Source: Botryococcus braunii
Lineage: Eukaryota; Chlorophyta; Trebouxiophyceae
Reading direction: 5' to 3'
NCBI GenBank assembly: GCA_002005505.1
Contig: KV908504.1
Location: 272,900 to 336,899, forward strand
DNA: 64,000 nt
The notes below the pieces were generated by a model that was not told the origin of the DNA, did not search any database, and saw only the letters and a program-made list of their open reading frames with translations. Every line of letters begins with the position of its first letter. Within the stretch, counting starts at the first letter, position 1. Positions 44,057 to 56,400 of this stretch are shown here, one piece after another. Made by a program: the position numbers and the translations under genes.

Positions 44057-44308
44057 ACGACCTAACAGCACAGCTTTGCGACAGTCAACAAAATATCTAA
44101 CCACATAGGAATTAGCTCATTAAATAGCAACTACAGTCAATACCTGTAAGTCCGCAAAGGATTTCAATGCACTGTAAAGGTTTCGTAAGTCAGACCTCGA
44201 CACACCTATCGCCCCAAGCATTGCGATTTAGACAGAGCAATGAGCAACATTGCAAATACAGTGCATACAAATACAACATGCTATTCTAACCTCTGTCATA
44301 ATGACAAC
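44057..44308 (-). repeat. F3 LTR, distal fragment
   Basis: This is family F LTR sequence (part of intron 2, the 3' part of R1 and intron 1) cut by element D at 44309. The rest of this LTR resumes at 58661. Confidence 0.75.
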
Positions 44309-44313
44309 GTACC

Positions 44314-45041
44314 TGTTATAATAGTGAAAGAACAATTAGTGACTTTCCCTCAGAAGAGTAATAGTGGCCAGGCTTCTCTAAAGCAGTCACTGTGAACAAT
44401 CTAAGAGGTTGAGTAATGGATGGCAGAACTCTAGAGTTCTGCCATAATTGATCTAGACTGATTCCACTTAGGAGAAAGAGAGTAATGCAATTTGACACGT
44501 TCTTGCTAGAAAGAATATAAGCAGCCGGCATGAAGGGCTCGGCACTTGGTTGGGACTGAAAGAGCACTCCGGGTGCTTATCTCTGATCAGTTGCCACAAG
44601 TGTCAACACATAGTCGGGCTCTGCTTGCTCTCCTACACACAGCAAGAGACCCGACCGAGCTTGACACCCTTCGTGCCGGGACATACAGGTAAAGTGCTAC
44701 ATCTTAGTGTGACGTGTATGAACAATTGATTAGGAAGAGGTCTAGATAAGAGTATTAGAATGTTGCTAATGCTTGGCTCATCGAACAATGGTAATGCGGA
44801 CTGTCTGTCGATGCGTAGAAGAGGTAGTTTGAATTCCTTGGCGTTGAGAGAGAGCAAGAAGCAATGTAAAGACTTGGTTGGGACTGAAAGAGCACTCCGG
44901 GTGCTTATCTCTGATCAGTTGCCACAAGTGTCAACACATAGTCGGGCTCTGCTTGCTCTCCTACACACAGCAAGAGACCCGACCGAGCTTAACACCCTTC
45001 GTGCCGGGACATACAGGGAATATTACGCCCAGAATTGTTCA
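44314..45041 (+). repeat. 5' LTR of element D
   Basis: R1 is 44544-44688 and R2 is 44872-45016 (145 bp each). R1 is followed by GTAAAG and R2 ends ACATACAG before GGAATA. TATAA at 44516-44520 lies 28 bp before R1. A hairpin with loop CTCCTACACAC lies at about 44613-44655. Confidence 0.88.
44516..44520 (+). promoter_or_regulatory. TATA box of element D
   Basis: AATATAAGC is the clearest TATA box in the set and places the RNA start at 44544, the first base of R1. Confidence 0.65.
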
Positions 45042-45056
45042 GGTTATGGGCCCACC
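45042..45056 (+). other. Primer binding site of D
   Basis: GGTTATGGGCCCACC follows the LTR, the same initiator tRNA-Met anticodon-arm complement as in A. Confidence 0.8.
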
Positions 45057-45098
45057 AACTCTTGAGCTGGGCAACTGAAAGTATGTTCCGAGTCTACG

Positions 45099-45623
45099 AT
45101 GGGACGAACGAAGCAGAGCGGAAGGATGTCGTCCGGCGGTAAAAGACCTTTCATACCCCCACCTCCTTCACCACCTACATACGATAGCCTGAGGCGAGCT
45201 GGAGGAGATACGGGACCGAGAACACCAGAAGAACGAGCATTCCTGGTGAAGGACTTTGTCAGCGCCGCGTACGGACTGGGTAAAGTCGAACAGCCTCAGT
45301 GGTTCAGACGACGATTCTCTGCATACCCAGCCTACAAAGTAACTGCGTGGGAGTGTTCATTCATCAACGCGGATCCAGGCTTCGTCACGCGAGCATTATT
45401 TGAACGGCATCTACAACAAATCGGAGGACCCAGCAAACCCGAATACTGGGAAGAAAGGGCAGCCTACACAGCAGTGGAGTGTGCTCTCGCCACTCTTGAC
45501 GAGGACTTCCTACTTTCCCTTTTGGGCAGCAGAAAAGGATTCAGCCCAGAGGAGTGGTGCACGGACCCAGATAACGGAGACGAAGACGGGGACTCGCAGC
45601 GTTCAGAACCTAACGAAGACTGA
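45099..45623 (+). CDS. Element D ORF1, 174-codon homologue of the A ORF1
   Basis: It has the same length and plan as 10867-11391: basic start (MGRTKQSGR), Pro-rich run, conserved core with PEERAFLVKDF, PQWFRRRF and AYPAYKV, and acidic end (DNGDEDGD). The N- and C-terminal low-complexity parts vary while the core is retained, which suggests selection on the protein. Its stop lies 16 bp before the gag ATG at 45640. Function is unknown. Confidence 0.75.
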   Translation: MGRTKQSGRMSSGGKRPFIPPPPSPPTYDSLRRAGGDTGPRTPEERAFLVKDFVSAAYGLGKVEQPQWFRRRFSAYPAYKVTAWECSFINADPGFVTRALFERHLQQIGGPSKPEYWEERAAYTAVECALATLDEDFLLSLLGSRKGFSPEEWCTDPDNGDEDGDSQRSEPNED

Positions 45624-46401
45624 GTGACATTCGAGCAACATGGCGAGGAAGAGATCTAAATCAAGGGAGCCATCAGAGGAGGAGCCCACAACAGAGGAGG
45701 TGTCTACATCGTCCCCCACACGACAGCCATGTACACCCAGTACATCAAAGGGTGAGGGAGATGTACTTCCCAAGGTCATAGCCACCCAAGTCAAGGTGCA
45801 TATTAAGCTTGATCGTCATGGCACAAATTTTGTGGTATGGGACAATGCCTTTACTGCGGCAAATAGTGCTAAGGGTTCTTTTCCTGCCATTCAGTCAGCT
45901 ATGCCTGGGACTATCCATAATGCGGCTGCAATGCTTCTGTTGTATGAGTCAGTTCCAGAGGAATGGTTAGGGGAAGTGTCAAGTAAGCCGTCGGCATATG
46001 ATGCATATTTGTTCATTTGCAAGAAATTTGTGGGTGGTTACAACCCTCAAGCCAATGCAGACTGGCTGAAGGAAATGTCAAGAGGGATGAGACGTGGAGA
46101 AACAATCTCTCAGTATGTGTCCAGAATGATAAATCTCAAAAGCTGCTTGAAACGCAATGGACATGACCTCTTGGATGGTCATGTGGCCACTCAGATAGTG
46201 CAGGGACTGCCAGCCGCAGCCAATCCTCCCGGGCTTCTGCCCACTGCAGTAGCTTACCCCCTGGATGAGCTGGCAGCTCTCATTTCCACCACAGCAGAGG
46301 CTTCTGGCTACAACGATGATCGAGAACAGCCTGCCATGGTGATGAAAGCAATGCCTGCCCAACTAGGGGCAGCCCCAGCCCCTTCTACTAGCGGGGCCAT
46401 T

Positions 46402-47095
46402 TGTGAAAGGTTATGGGCAATCGGCTTTCCCTGTACAAAGCAGACAGGTCGTCAATAGACGAAGTTACTCCAGCTACAGTCCGTACGACTGTCTGCTGAG
46501 TGCCACACACAACTGTCGGACAAGACTAGCATCTGGTGATGCCCAGCATCTTTCACAACCAGTTACGTTACATCATTATCTTGTACACAAGCACCGATCA
46601 AGCAATCACTAGATAAGGCTCTAGACGGCTACGTTCAAGTACATGCCTATACTCCCTGAAGTCACTGTCCCTTATCTGTTTGAGTGACTACAGGGTACAC
46701 TAAGCTTGTTCACTCTCACAATAGCAACAATGATACAACACACACTGCCGCACCGTACCTGTACAAAGCAGACAGGTCGTCAATAGACGAAGTTACTCCA
46801 GCTACAGTCCGTACGACTGTCTGCTGAGTGCCACACACAACTGTCGGACAAGACTAGCATCTGGTGATGCCCAGCATCTTTCACAACCAGTTGGTATTCA
46901 CTCCGGTGGGGCAGCCTTAAGAGTTCATCCGACAAACGTGTGATCTAGATAGGATTGTACCTTATGTTCGAAAACGTCCAGAATCTGCCGTGTCTCAAGG
47001 TACCTTATGTTCTCAATGGACCCATATCCTAATAGTGCACACATGAAGATCACTTAAAGCACAAGGCATTCAATAATAATGTTCAGAACTCAACA
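46402..47095 (-). repeat. 3' LTR of element C
   Basis: A 694-bp LTR that looks identical to its partner at 52720, abutted by the polypurine tract at 47096-47104. Confidence 0.9.
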
Positions 47096-47115
47096 CTTCC
47101 CCTTGCCTGCATGCT

Positions 47116-50100
47116 TTAAGTGTATCTTCTCAAACCTAGTGAATCACGATGACCAACAAACACGGGCTTGGCAAGTGGCTTGGTCATAATGTCAGCCACA
47201 TTGCGTGCAGATTCCACATAGAGGATATCTACCTGCCCAAGTGCCATAGCTTCCCTAGCGTAGTGGAAGCTTACTGCAACGTGCTTTGTGAATTTGGAAT
47301 ACAGGGGGTTCCGTAAATTAGAAATGCATCCTTGGTTGTCACAGAAAATTTTGACCCTCCAAGGTGCAGCCCCTATCTCTTCCAAGAAGCCCCTTAGCCA
47401 GTTGGCTTCCTTCACAATATGGCCAGCTGCCATAAACTCAGCTTGCACAGTTGAGGTAGCAACTGAGCTCTGCTTCTTGCTTCCCCAAACCACGGCACTA
47501 CCATAGACTGATAGAACATAGCCAGTGGTGGAATACCTGTGGTCCAGGTCCCCAGCATAGTCGGCATCAACATAGCCTTCTAGCTCAGGGCCCTTTCCAC
47601 CCAGAGTAAGAGCTAACTCTCTGGTATCTCTCAAGTACTTCAGCACTCGAATGGCCTCATTCCAGTGTGAGGTAGTGGGTGTCATTCTATACCTTGACAA
47701 CACTCCAACAGCCTGAGAAATGTCAGGCCGGGTCGTATTGGCTATGTACAGTAACGATCCAATTAACTCGCAGTATCGATGACCAGGTGGCAGAGGGGTA
47801 CCAGCCCCATGTGACATACCATCTGAGGACTCGGGTCTGCTGCTAGCCACGAAGTCCTTGGACATGGGGGTATCAACCCCACGTCCATCATCAGCAACGC
47901 CAAACTTCTCCACAAGAGCATCAATCTTGGGAGTGCAACTCATGGAAATAGTGCCCTGAACTCTATTGCGTAGGACCTGACACCCCAGGAAATCATTCAC
48001 CTCTCCCAAATCATGGATGGTGAAGTCCTTCTTCAATAACTCTTTCCCCCACTCAATCTCTGCAACCACTCTGGCAACTATGAGAAGATCATCGACATAA
48101 ACAAGAATAAACGACAGATTACCATCAGGGGCCCTCCTGATGTATACCCCAGCGTCGCTCTTGCACACACTATACCCCATCACGCTCAACTTGTCGCTCA
48201 AGGTCTTGTGCCAAGCCCGTGGGGCTTGCTTAAGACCGTAGAGTGCCTTCCTGAGCTTGCACACAACTCTCGTGTTGCCATTCTCAAATCCTGGTGGTTG
48301 GGTCACATAGACCTCTTCCTCCAACTCCCCATTGAGAAAAGCTGTCTTGATATCCACTTGGTGGATCTCAAGATTTTGTGTGGCAGCCACTGCCAGCACA
48401 GCTCTCCTAGCACCATAGCTGCTGGTAGGTGCAAAAACCTCACCAACATCTATACCAGGAATCTGTCTGCAACCCTGGGCAACCAATCTTGCTTTAAACC
48501 GAGTGACATTCCCATGTGCATCGTTTTTTGTAGAAAAAATCCAATGAACAGGGATAACTTTCTGCCCATGGGGTCTTTCCACATACTGCATAACCTCATG
48601 GGTGTCTAAAGACTCCATCTCCTCTTGCATTGCCTGCTGCCAAAACTCCCACTGAGGTGAGCGCTGGGCTTCCCTCAAGTTTGAGGGCACGTGAACTTTT
48701 CCCAACGTGACAGAAGGTACACTCTGTACCTTATGCTGTGGTGCAGCAGGGCTGTCAGCCTTACTGATGCTGTTCCCTTCTCTCTCTCTCTCTCCCTGGT
48801 TGCCAGAATAAGGTACATTATGTACCTTATGCTGGGACTGGGCAGTACTGCCGGGATTATCTGATTCCTTCTCAAGTCTCTCTCTCTCTCCTTGACTACT
48901 GGACTCATGTGCAGCACCCTTACATTCTCGCACCTTCCGCAATGCAGAGGGGAGCAGCAGCTCTCTCTCTCTCCTGGACTCACACTTGGGCACACTACCC
49001 AGACTTGCCTGAGCTGCGCCTACAATGTCAGCCTGCACACCATAAGCATGACTAGCCAGTGACTGGGATTGGGCACCAGCTTCCCCTACTGCTGGCATGT
49101 CTAACCCACTGCTCTCATCTCTTACATCTGCACCGAACATAGCCTCGACTGTCTCAACCTGCCCCTGCATATCAGGGAGACCAACCATGTTTGGCTCACT
49201 CACAATTGCCTGACCTGGGTCAGGGGCATGCAATGGGATGTCAGAATGCTCTCTCCTAGCCACGCGCTGTACATAACGCTGCTCCCTTGTAAGGGTGGTC
49301 CCTGGAGGAAGGGGAATTTGTGACTTCCCCTGCATTCGCAACCCCTCTTGTACCTTCTGCATTTTTTCTACCTGGGATTGAGTTTCTACACCCCCCCTGG
49401 CCAGATTCTGCATATGCTCAAGCACCGACCACGAGTGCTGAGATGGTTCTGGGGTCCCAACAGTAGAATCCAGGCTGGTGGGGTTTCCTTGGTCATGTGC
49501 TGCTGTGGTCCCGTCTCCAGACTGATCCCCAGCACAAAGTCCAGAGGTCCCAGGAGCCCCAGTGGAAAGCGTCTCCACTCCATGGTCATCCTCCTCATCC
49601 CAGAACGTGGGTGGAGCAGCAGAGGGAATTGCTTGAGGCGTTGCCAGATTCTCACTGCCAAGGGGGGGTGATATCCTAGAATCATAGACAGACCCAGGCT
49701 GGACCTTTGATAGACCCACTCTCTCAGCCCCCCTCAAGTGCTCGATAAAGCTGACGTCCCTACTCTCCTTCCACACTCCATTCCCCACGTACACACGATA
49801 CGCTTTAGACTGGGGACAATAACCAGTAAACATCCCAGGGATGGTCTTGGGCCCAAAAACAGACCTTTGGCCACTGGGAATGTGCACATGGGCTACACAG
49901 CTACACGTGCGCAGCACAGACACATCAGGTTTGACACCAAAGAATAATTCCATGGGGGTCAGGGACCTGCCTGAAGTAGGACCCACATTGTAGAGGAGGG
50001 TAGCTGTCTCAAGCGCCTCCTTCCAAAGGGAGGGGTCTGCTGCAGCATGGACCAACAGAGTCCTTGTTCGCTCCTTCAGGGTCCTATTCATCCTCTCCGC

Positions 50101-52329
50101 CACCCCATTCTGCTGAGGCGTGTAGGGCGCTGAGGACTCCATCTTAGTGCCCTGCTGAGCACAAAACTCTTTGAATTGCTGGTTCAGGAACTCTGAACCC
50201 CTGTCAGTCCTCACACACTTCACAACCGTGCCTCGTTGGGTCTGCCAAAAACGGAGCAGGTCTATCACAGCCTTTGGGATGCAATCCTTTGACTTCACAG
50301 GCAGGGAGGCAACTTGGTGTGAACTTTCATCCACTACAGTGACCCAATATCGTTCACCTGTGATGGCAGGAGGTGATATGGGACCCACAGTATCCACATG
50401 GACTCTATCGAGTGGGTGATGTGCAGGCCTGGAAGATACAGGGAAAGGAGGTCTGGAGTGTTTCCCTTGTATACACGATTCACAGTGCTTGTGGCACTCA
50501 GAGCAGGGAGCAAGGGAGATATTGATTCCTGTAACCAGATCTTCCTTGGAGAACCTCTGCATGCTGCTGGCACCAGGATGACCTAACCTAGCATGCCACA
50601 GAGATCTCTCGCTACACACGTGTCCTTTCCTAAGATGAGACGCCTCAGCCATGTGATCAATATGTCTGCAGCCAACTTGCTGCCCTCTGACAGGACTAAC
50701 TAACTCCAAAAAAAACAGACCTCGTGCGCGGGTGATATCTCCACACCACCCTTCAGGTCCCTTCATGGCTGTGTAACCACCTGCAGTGTCAGTCAGGAAA
50801 GATGCTCCATCCTGAATTGCACCAGTGACTGAAATGAGGTTGGTATGCGCAGAAGGAACACACTGCACATTGTGCAGCCAGAATACTTCGTGCCTTGCAT
50901 TCACAAGGCATACAGACCCAGATGCAATGATTCCTCCCTTGGCGTCTGAGGTTGCCAAGTGCAGAGGAAGAGGCTGTCTATGCATAACTGGATTATGGAG
51001 CAATGAGAGATCATTGACTATATGCACAGAGGCACCACTATCTATTAACCAAGATGTGCTGCTAGCTCCATGCGAAGTTGGGGCAAGCACATTGAGAGAG
51101 ATAAACATCGCCTCACCAGAAGGAGGGGGTGGAGGTGGTAAATGCCACCCCGGAAACGTGTGTTGACTTGTTGGATAGATATATGCTGAAGGAGGTCCAG
51201 GGCTGGAAGCGGATGAAGGGGGGCCACCCCGGCCAGATCCATGGTCCCACCAGGCTTGAGGAGACGACTGTGGGCCTCCCTGGCCCCAGTAAGCTGCAGG
51301 CCCAACGCTTGCCGCTTGCATGTTTTGATGCAGAGCCTGCAGCTGCCTGAGCGGTCCGCAGTCAGTCATGAAGTGGCCCTTTGCCTTGCAGAAGTGGCAT
51401 GTAAGCTCCTCTCTGGGCCTTCTTGCCCTGCCAGGTCCACGCCCCCTGCCACCAAAAGTAGTTGCAGAGGGGCCAGCGGGAGGCTGTTCGTTTGCTGGTA
51501 GTGCTGCTCCAACTCCCGGTACTGCTCCCACTCCTGGTGCAGCTCCAGCGCTTGATGACGCTCCAGCTACCCCCCCAGAGGGACCAGCCACTGCTGCAGC
51601 TGCCATGGCCTGAGGTGTTCCCTCTGCAGGTGGGTCCTTGTACCCACGGCTGGCTGCGGCGCGCAGGATTCTTTGAATCAGCTCCAATGGCGGCTTGTCG
51701 GTTGCCATAACCTCCAGGGACTCGAGCCTCAGCACAGGAGGGAGGCCCTTCACCATCAGCTCCCCAACATTGTGGTCCAAGAGGATGAACGCGTTGTTTC
51801 TGAGACTTGTAGCCAGATCCATCATTCTGTAGAGGTAGACCTTGAGTGTCTCCCCTGTCTTGATGCCCTGCTCCATTTCCTTGTACCACTCAAGGTTGAT
51901 GTCTTGGTTGCTCCCTCCAGTGTGACTGTTCTTCACCCACGCGATGAAGTCGAACGCTGCTTTGTGGCATGAGATCTGAGAATGCCAGATGACTGGAACT
52001 GACTGGATCAGCCACTGCTTGATGGCTGAGTTCTCCACCGACCCTGGCATTGGCCTCTCCAAAGCCGCTCTGACCCCCTTGGTGTTTGCGCACGCCTCCA
52101 AATTTTCATACCAAAATTCAAAATTGCGCCCTCCATCATCAAGCATGACAGTCATCTTTGGATTAGAGGTATTGGGGATGTAGGCTGCCTTGTCAATCTC
52201 CACCTTTGGTTCTGCAGTGGCTGATTGTGTCCCGGTCATAGACTGCCCTGGAGTGGCCCCACTGACTTCTCCAGGTTGAGACATTGCTGTTTCACTGCTA
52301 CTTTCCTTTTCTTTGCCCCTTTTTGTCAT
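47116..52329 (-). CDS. Element C gag-pol polyprotein, 1737 codons, intact frame
   Basis: It has the same start, length and domain order as 14965-20178. The visible substitutions are few. One in the GAG-pre-integrase zinc region changes Pro to His next to a Cys (SECHKHC), and one after the integrase core changes Phe-Gly to Cys-Ser (LRTCSC), so this copy could be less active than B. RT and RNase H motifs are unchanged. A palindrome (48808-48830) built from two ATAAGGTAC-type halves lies in the spacer-coding part, as in B (16657-16679). Confidence 0.94.
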   Translation of the reverse strand: MTKRGKEKESSSETAMSQPGEVSGATPGQSMTGTQSATAEPKVEIDKAAYIPNTSNPKMTVMLDDGGRNFEFWYENLEACANTKGVRAALERPMPGSVENSAIKQWLIQSVPVIWHSQISCHKAAFDFIAWVKNSHTGGSNQDINLEWYKEMEQGIKTGETLKVYLYRMMDLATSLRNNAFILLDHNVGELMVKGLPPVLRLESLEVMATDKPPLELIQRILRAAASRGYKDPPAEGTPQAMAAAAVAGPSGGVAGASSSAGAAPGVGAVPGVGAALPANEQPPAGPSATTFGGRGRGPGRARRPREELTCHFCKAKGHFMTDCGPLRQLQALHQNMQAASVGPAAYWGQGGPQSSPQAWWDHGSGRGGPPSSASSPGPPSAYIYPTSQHTFPGWHLPPPPPPSGEAMFISLNVLAPTSHGASSTSWLIDSGASVHIVNDLSLLHNPVMHRQPLPLHLATSDAKGGIIASGSVCLVNARHEVFWLHNVQCVPSAHTNLISVTGAIQDGASFLTDTAGGYTAMKGPEGWCGDITRARGLFFLELVSPVRGQQVGCRHIDHMAEASHLRKGHVCSERSLWHARLGHPGASSMQRFSKEDLVTGINISLAPCSECHKHCESCIQGKHSRPPFPVSSRPAHHPLDRVHVDTVGPISPPAITGERYWVTVVDESSHQVASLPVKSKDCIPKAVIDLLRFWQTQRGTVVKCVRTDRGSEFLNQQFKEFCAQQGTKMESSAPYTPQQNGVAERMNRTLKERTRTLLVHAAADPSLWKEALETATLLYNVGPTSGRSLTPMELFFGVKPDVSVLRTCSCVAHVHIPSGQRSVFGPKTIPGMFTGYCPQSKAYRVYVGNGVWKESRDVSFIEHLRGAERVGLSKVQPGSVYDSRISPPLGSENLATPQAIPSAAPPTFWDEEDDHGVETLSTGAPGTSGLCAGDQSGDGTTAAHDQGNPTSLDSTVGTPEPSQHSWSVLEHMQNLARGGVETQSQVEKMQKVQEGLRMQGKSQIPLPPGTTLTREQRYVQRVARREHSDIPLHAPDPGQAIVSEPNMVGLPDMQGQVETVEAMFGADVRDESSGLDMPAVGEAGAQSQSLASHAYGVQADIVGAAQASLGSVPKCESRRERELLLPSALRKVRECKGAAHESSSQGERERLEKESDNPGSTAQSQHKVHNVPYSGNQGEREREGNSISKADSPAAPQHKVQSVPSVTLGKVHVPSNLREAQRSPQWEFWQQAMQEEMESLDTHEVMQYVERPHGQKVIPVHWIFSTKNDAHGNVTRFKARLVAQGCRQIPGIDVGEVFAPTSSYGARRAVLAVAATQNLEIHQVDIKTAFLNGELEEEVYVTQPPGFENGNTRVVCKLRKALYGLKQAPRAWHKTLSDKLSVMGYSVCKSDAGVYIRRAPDGNLSFILVYVDDLLIVARVVAEIEWGKELLKKDFTIHDLGEVNDFLGCQVLRNRVQGTISMSCTPKIDALVEKFGVADDGRGVDTPMSKDFVASSRPESSDGMSHGAGTPLPPGHRYCELIGSLLYIANTTRPDISQAVGVLSRYRMTPTTSHWNEAIRVLKYLRDTRELALTLGGKGPELEGYVDADYAGDLDHRYSTTGYVLSVYGSAVVWGSKKQSSVATSTVQAEFMAAGHIVKEANWLRGFLEEIGAAPWRVKIFCDNQGCISNLRNPLYSKFTKHVAVSFHYAREAMALGQVDILYVESARNVADIMTKPLAKPVFVGHRDSLGLRRYT

Positions 52330-52719
52330 ACTATTGTCACTTCACCAGCCAAACTTACTCATAAACTTCTGGAATGCAGCAATACCCTACAATTCCCTCC
52401 ATGTCATGGAAATTTACCAGCCAGTCTTGCACAGTAGTAGCAGATATGTTCCCCTCAGAAGTTTGCGCCGGAGTCCGGCCCGACTCACTCAGTGCTTCTA
52501 GACAACGTCTATGAATGATAAAGCACAGCTAAAACTTCAATTATGAATTTCCCAGAAAGGTAAACTGTGAGTAAGATAATGGTCCTGGTACACTCGAGTT
52601 CCCTTGCGCCGCTGCGCCATGCTCGAGCTCCTTTGTTGACGCTTACGTCTGACCCATCCGTAGACGACCTTCACTCCTGCTTTTACTTGGCTCAGCTGGA
52701 AGGGCGTGGGCCCATAACC

Positions 52720-53413
52720 TGTGAAAGGTTATGGGCAATCGGCTTTCCCTGTACAAAGCAGACAGGTCGTCAATAGACGAAGTTACTCCAGCTACAGTCC
52801 GTACGACTGTCTGCTGAGTGCCACACACAACTGTCGGACAAGACTAGCATCTGGTGATGCCCAGCATCTTTCACAACCAGTTACGTTACATCATTATCTT
52901 GTACACAAGCACCGATCAAGCAATCACTAGATAAGGCTCTAGACGGCTACGTTCAAGTACATGCCTATACTCCCTGAAGTCACTGTCCCTTATCTGTTTG
53001 AGTGACTACAGGGTACACTAAGCTTGTTCACTCTCACAATAGCAACAATGATACAACACACACTGCCGCACCGTACCTGTACAAAGCAGACAGGTCGTCA
53101 ATAGACGAAGTTACTCCAGCTACAGTCCGTACGACTGTCTGCTGAGTGCCACACACAACTGTCGGACAAGACTAGCATCTGGTGATGCCCAGCATCTTTC
53201 ACAACCAGTTGGTATTCACTCCGGTGGGGCAGCCTTAAGAGTTCATCCGACAAACGTGTGATCTAGATAGGATTGTACCTTATGTTCGAAAACGTCCAGA
53301 ATCTGCCGTGTCTCAAGGTACCTTATGTTCTCAATGGACCCATATCCTAATAGTGCACACATGAAGATCACTTAAAGCACAAGGCATTCAATAATAATGT
53401 TCAGAACTCAACA
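52720..53413 (-). repeat. 5' LTR of element C
   Basis: It is followed on the minus strand by GGTTATGGGCCCAC (52719-52706). Same structure as the B 5' LTR. Confidence 0.9.
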
Positions 53414-56400
53414 CCATTCCCTCCGGACAGCCAGCAGACACAGAATCAAGGGGAGAAGTGAGAGGCACATGCAACTACTGCCACAGGAAAGGCCATTTTT
53501 GGAGAGACTGCCGCAAACGCAAAAGGGACGCAGAGACACAACGCAATGTGGTGGCAGCTGTGCAACAACTGGCTGCCATGTGGCCCCAAGGGCAGTATCC
53601 TGGAGCACCCCAGCCACCCCCAAGCGTGCAGCATGCATTCCCAGGCACTGGAGCGTTTCCACTGCTGCACCCTCCTCCAGGCCCACCTTCTCCTCCCTCA
53701 GAAGGTATGCCATACGTGGTATCATATAATGTGCTGGATGGCAGTAAACACCAACAGTCCAAACAGTCGTGGCTTGTGGACAGTGGAGCGTCTGTACATC
53801 TTGTGAACAACATCTCCCTGCTGCATGCCCCTACAGTACATGACCACCCTATTCCATTGCTGCTCGGTACATCTGACGCCACTGGGGGTATTGTTGCTAC
53901 TGGGTCAGTGTGTCTCATGTCCTCTAAGCATGTTCCAGTATGGCTGCATCATGTCCAGTGTGTTCCCTCAGCCACCACCAATATTTTATCAGTATCTGCT
54001 GCTCTGCGTGATGGAATCCGGTTCAGTACAGATAGACTGGGAGCATTCACTGCTGTCTCAGGACCGAGTGGTTGGCAGATGCCTGTGAAACCAGAGAATG
54101 GCCTGTATTATATCCATGACTGCCTCCCAGTAGCACCAGTGAAGGTTCCTTATTCAGTAACAGCTGCTCTGAAGAAGAAATGCTCCACAGCTCAAAGCCA
54201 TGACTGTGCCAAACGTTTCCTGTGGCACAGCAGATTGGGACATCCAGGAGATCCATGGATGAAACGCCTGAGCAGTGAGAAACTGGTTACTGGCCTAGAC
54301 ACCTTATTGTCCCCTTGTGAAAAGTGTCCTAAGTACTGTGAAGCTTGCATTGAGGGGAAGCATGCACGTCCCCCGTTTGGTGAAAGCTCTAGACCTGCTG
54401 AGAAACCCCTTGACAGAATCCACATTGACACTGTGGGCCCCATATCACCAGCAGCCATTACTGGGGAACGTTTTTGGGTAACTGTGACTGATGAGGCATC
54501 CGGATGGAAAGCAGTGCTGCCAGTGAAGTCAAAAGATGTAATTGGAGCTGTTGTCAGAGACCTAATTTTGTATTGGCAAACTGAGAAGGAAACTACAGTG
54601 AAGTGCATCCGCTGTGACAGAGGCACAGAGTTCTTAAATGCCAAGTTCAAGGAATTTTGTGCATCCCAGGGCACTAAGCTTGAGACATCTGCCCCATATA
54701 CCCCTCAGCAGAATGGAGTTGCTGAGAGAGCCAACAGAACCCTCAAGGAACGCACCAGAACCCTCCTCAATTTTGCTGCCGCAAGTCCTGTTATGTGGAA
54801 GGAAGCCCTGGAGACAGCCTGCACCCTCCTAAATATGGGACCCAGCACAGGCAGGCCCCTATCTCCCTGTGAAATGTTCATGGGATATAAACCAGATGTA
54901 TCCTTGCTGCGCACATGGGGATGCCTTGCATTTGTGCACGTTCCTGATCAGCAGAGGGGGGCATTTGGACCAAAGGCTGTGGCTGGGATGTTCACTGGCT
55001 ACTCCCCAGTGTCAAAGGCATACCGTGTCTATATGGGAGGGGGAATCTGGAGAGAGAGCAGAGATGTCCAATTTGTGGAGCACCTTCGAGGAGCTACTCG
55101 GGTGGGAATGGCAGTTCTCTCTGACCAGCCTCAGCAGTTCTCATACCCTGAAGACTTACCAGGGCAAATGCACAGCAGCAACCCAGTGGTGTCATTGCCA
55201 CAGTGCAGCACGCAGAATCAGACTGTCAGCAGCCCATGCTCCAGCAGTAGACGTGACAGCTCCTTCCCAATACCCTCTGACCCGGCTGCAACTGAGCCTA
55301 CTAATCAGAGGAAGCCTTCCCAAGAGGAGGGCATTCCCAATGTGACTCCTGAATCAAGCACGGGAGAACAGCAGCCGGACGTGGATCAGTCCGGGGCTCT
55401 GGACGCAATTCAACGACTGGCGCGAGGAAGTTCGGACAGCGGGCAACACCAACGGATATTAGAGCGAGCACAGCAGTCACTGCGTAACACTCATCCGGCA
55501 ACGACCATTCCGCCTCCGGACGGACTGTCGCGGGCTCAACGCTATGAGCAAAGAACTGCGGCTCGGGATATCCTGCTGGCACAGGATAAGGGAGAGAGCT
55601 GTGCGCGAGAGGGGATGACTGAAGGTGACACAGAGTCACAGGGACCAGGGGAAGTGCAGGAATTGGGTCAGGACACCGAGAGACCTGTTTCACTTGTAAG
55701 AGATGAGAGGGGGGCAGTCTCTGATCAGACTGTATATGGTCCAAGCGAGCTGAGCTGTATGGGTGGGGCCTGCTCAGTGCCTGAGAGACATGTTAGAGAT
55801 GGGAACTCAATCTGTGATGCCCAAGGACAATGTGGTGCCAGCCACGCAAGTGTGGGCCATGCATGGGAGTGTGCTGCTGGGCCTGCGCCCCAGCGCTCAT
55901 GTCTAGTAGGGAGCAGACAGAGAGAGAGAGAGACATGGGCACAGCCTCAAGACAGACCAAGAGCTCATGCAACGCAGAGTGGTTCAAATGCCTGTGAGAG
56001 TCCAGACGGGACTGCAAACCGTCAGCCATGTGAGAGTGTGTCTGAGGAGGTGAATCGGAAGCCTGGACAGTGTGAGGATTCCCCCAATTACAAGAGCTTT
56101 CCGAGAGGTACCTGTGTTTGGGAGGAGGATGTGAGAGTGTCTGGCAGCAAGCTTGAGAGAGCAAGCTGTGAGTCTAAGAGAGAGAAAGAGCAGAGGGGGA
56201 GAGCTGGATCTTTGCCCACAGTCCCCACGTGCAGTGCGGCGACATTCAGCGAAAGAGTAGTGGGTGACAATGAGAGTGAGAGTAAGCAAGATCAGGGGAA
56301 GCACACTGGGGTGAGGTTTGGGAAGATTAGTGTACCTTCCAGTCTAAAGGAGGCCCAGCAGTCCCCACAGTGGGAATATTGGAAGGCTGCTATGCAGGAG

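Larger units (their letters stand above)
46402..53413 (-). mobile_element. Copia element C, complete, nested in D
   Basis: This 7012-bp element has 694-bp LTRs (46402-47095 and 52720-53413), CCATT duplications at 46397-46401 and 53414-53418, and a primer site at 52706-52719. It is almost identical to B. Both LTRs carry ACG where both B LTRs carry CCG. R pairs (minus reading): 46892-46759 with 46564-46431, and 53210-53077 with 52882-52749. Confidence 0.95.
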
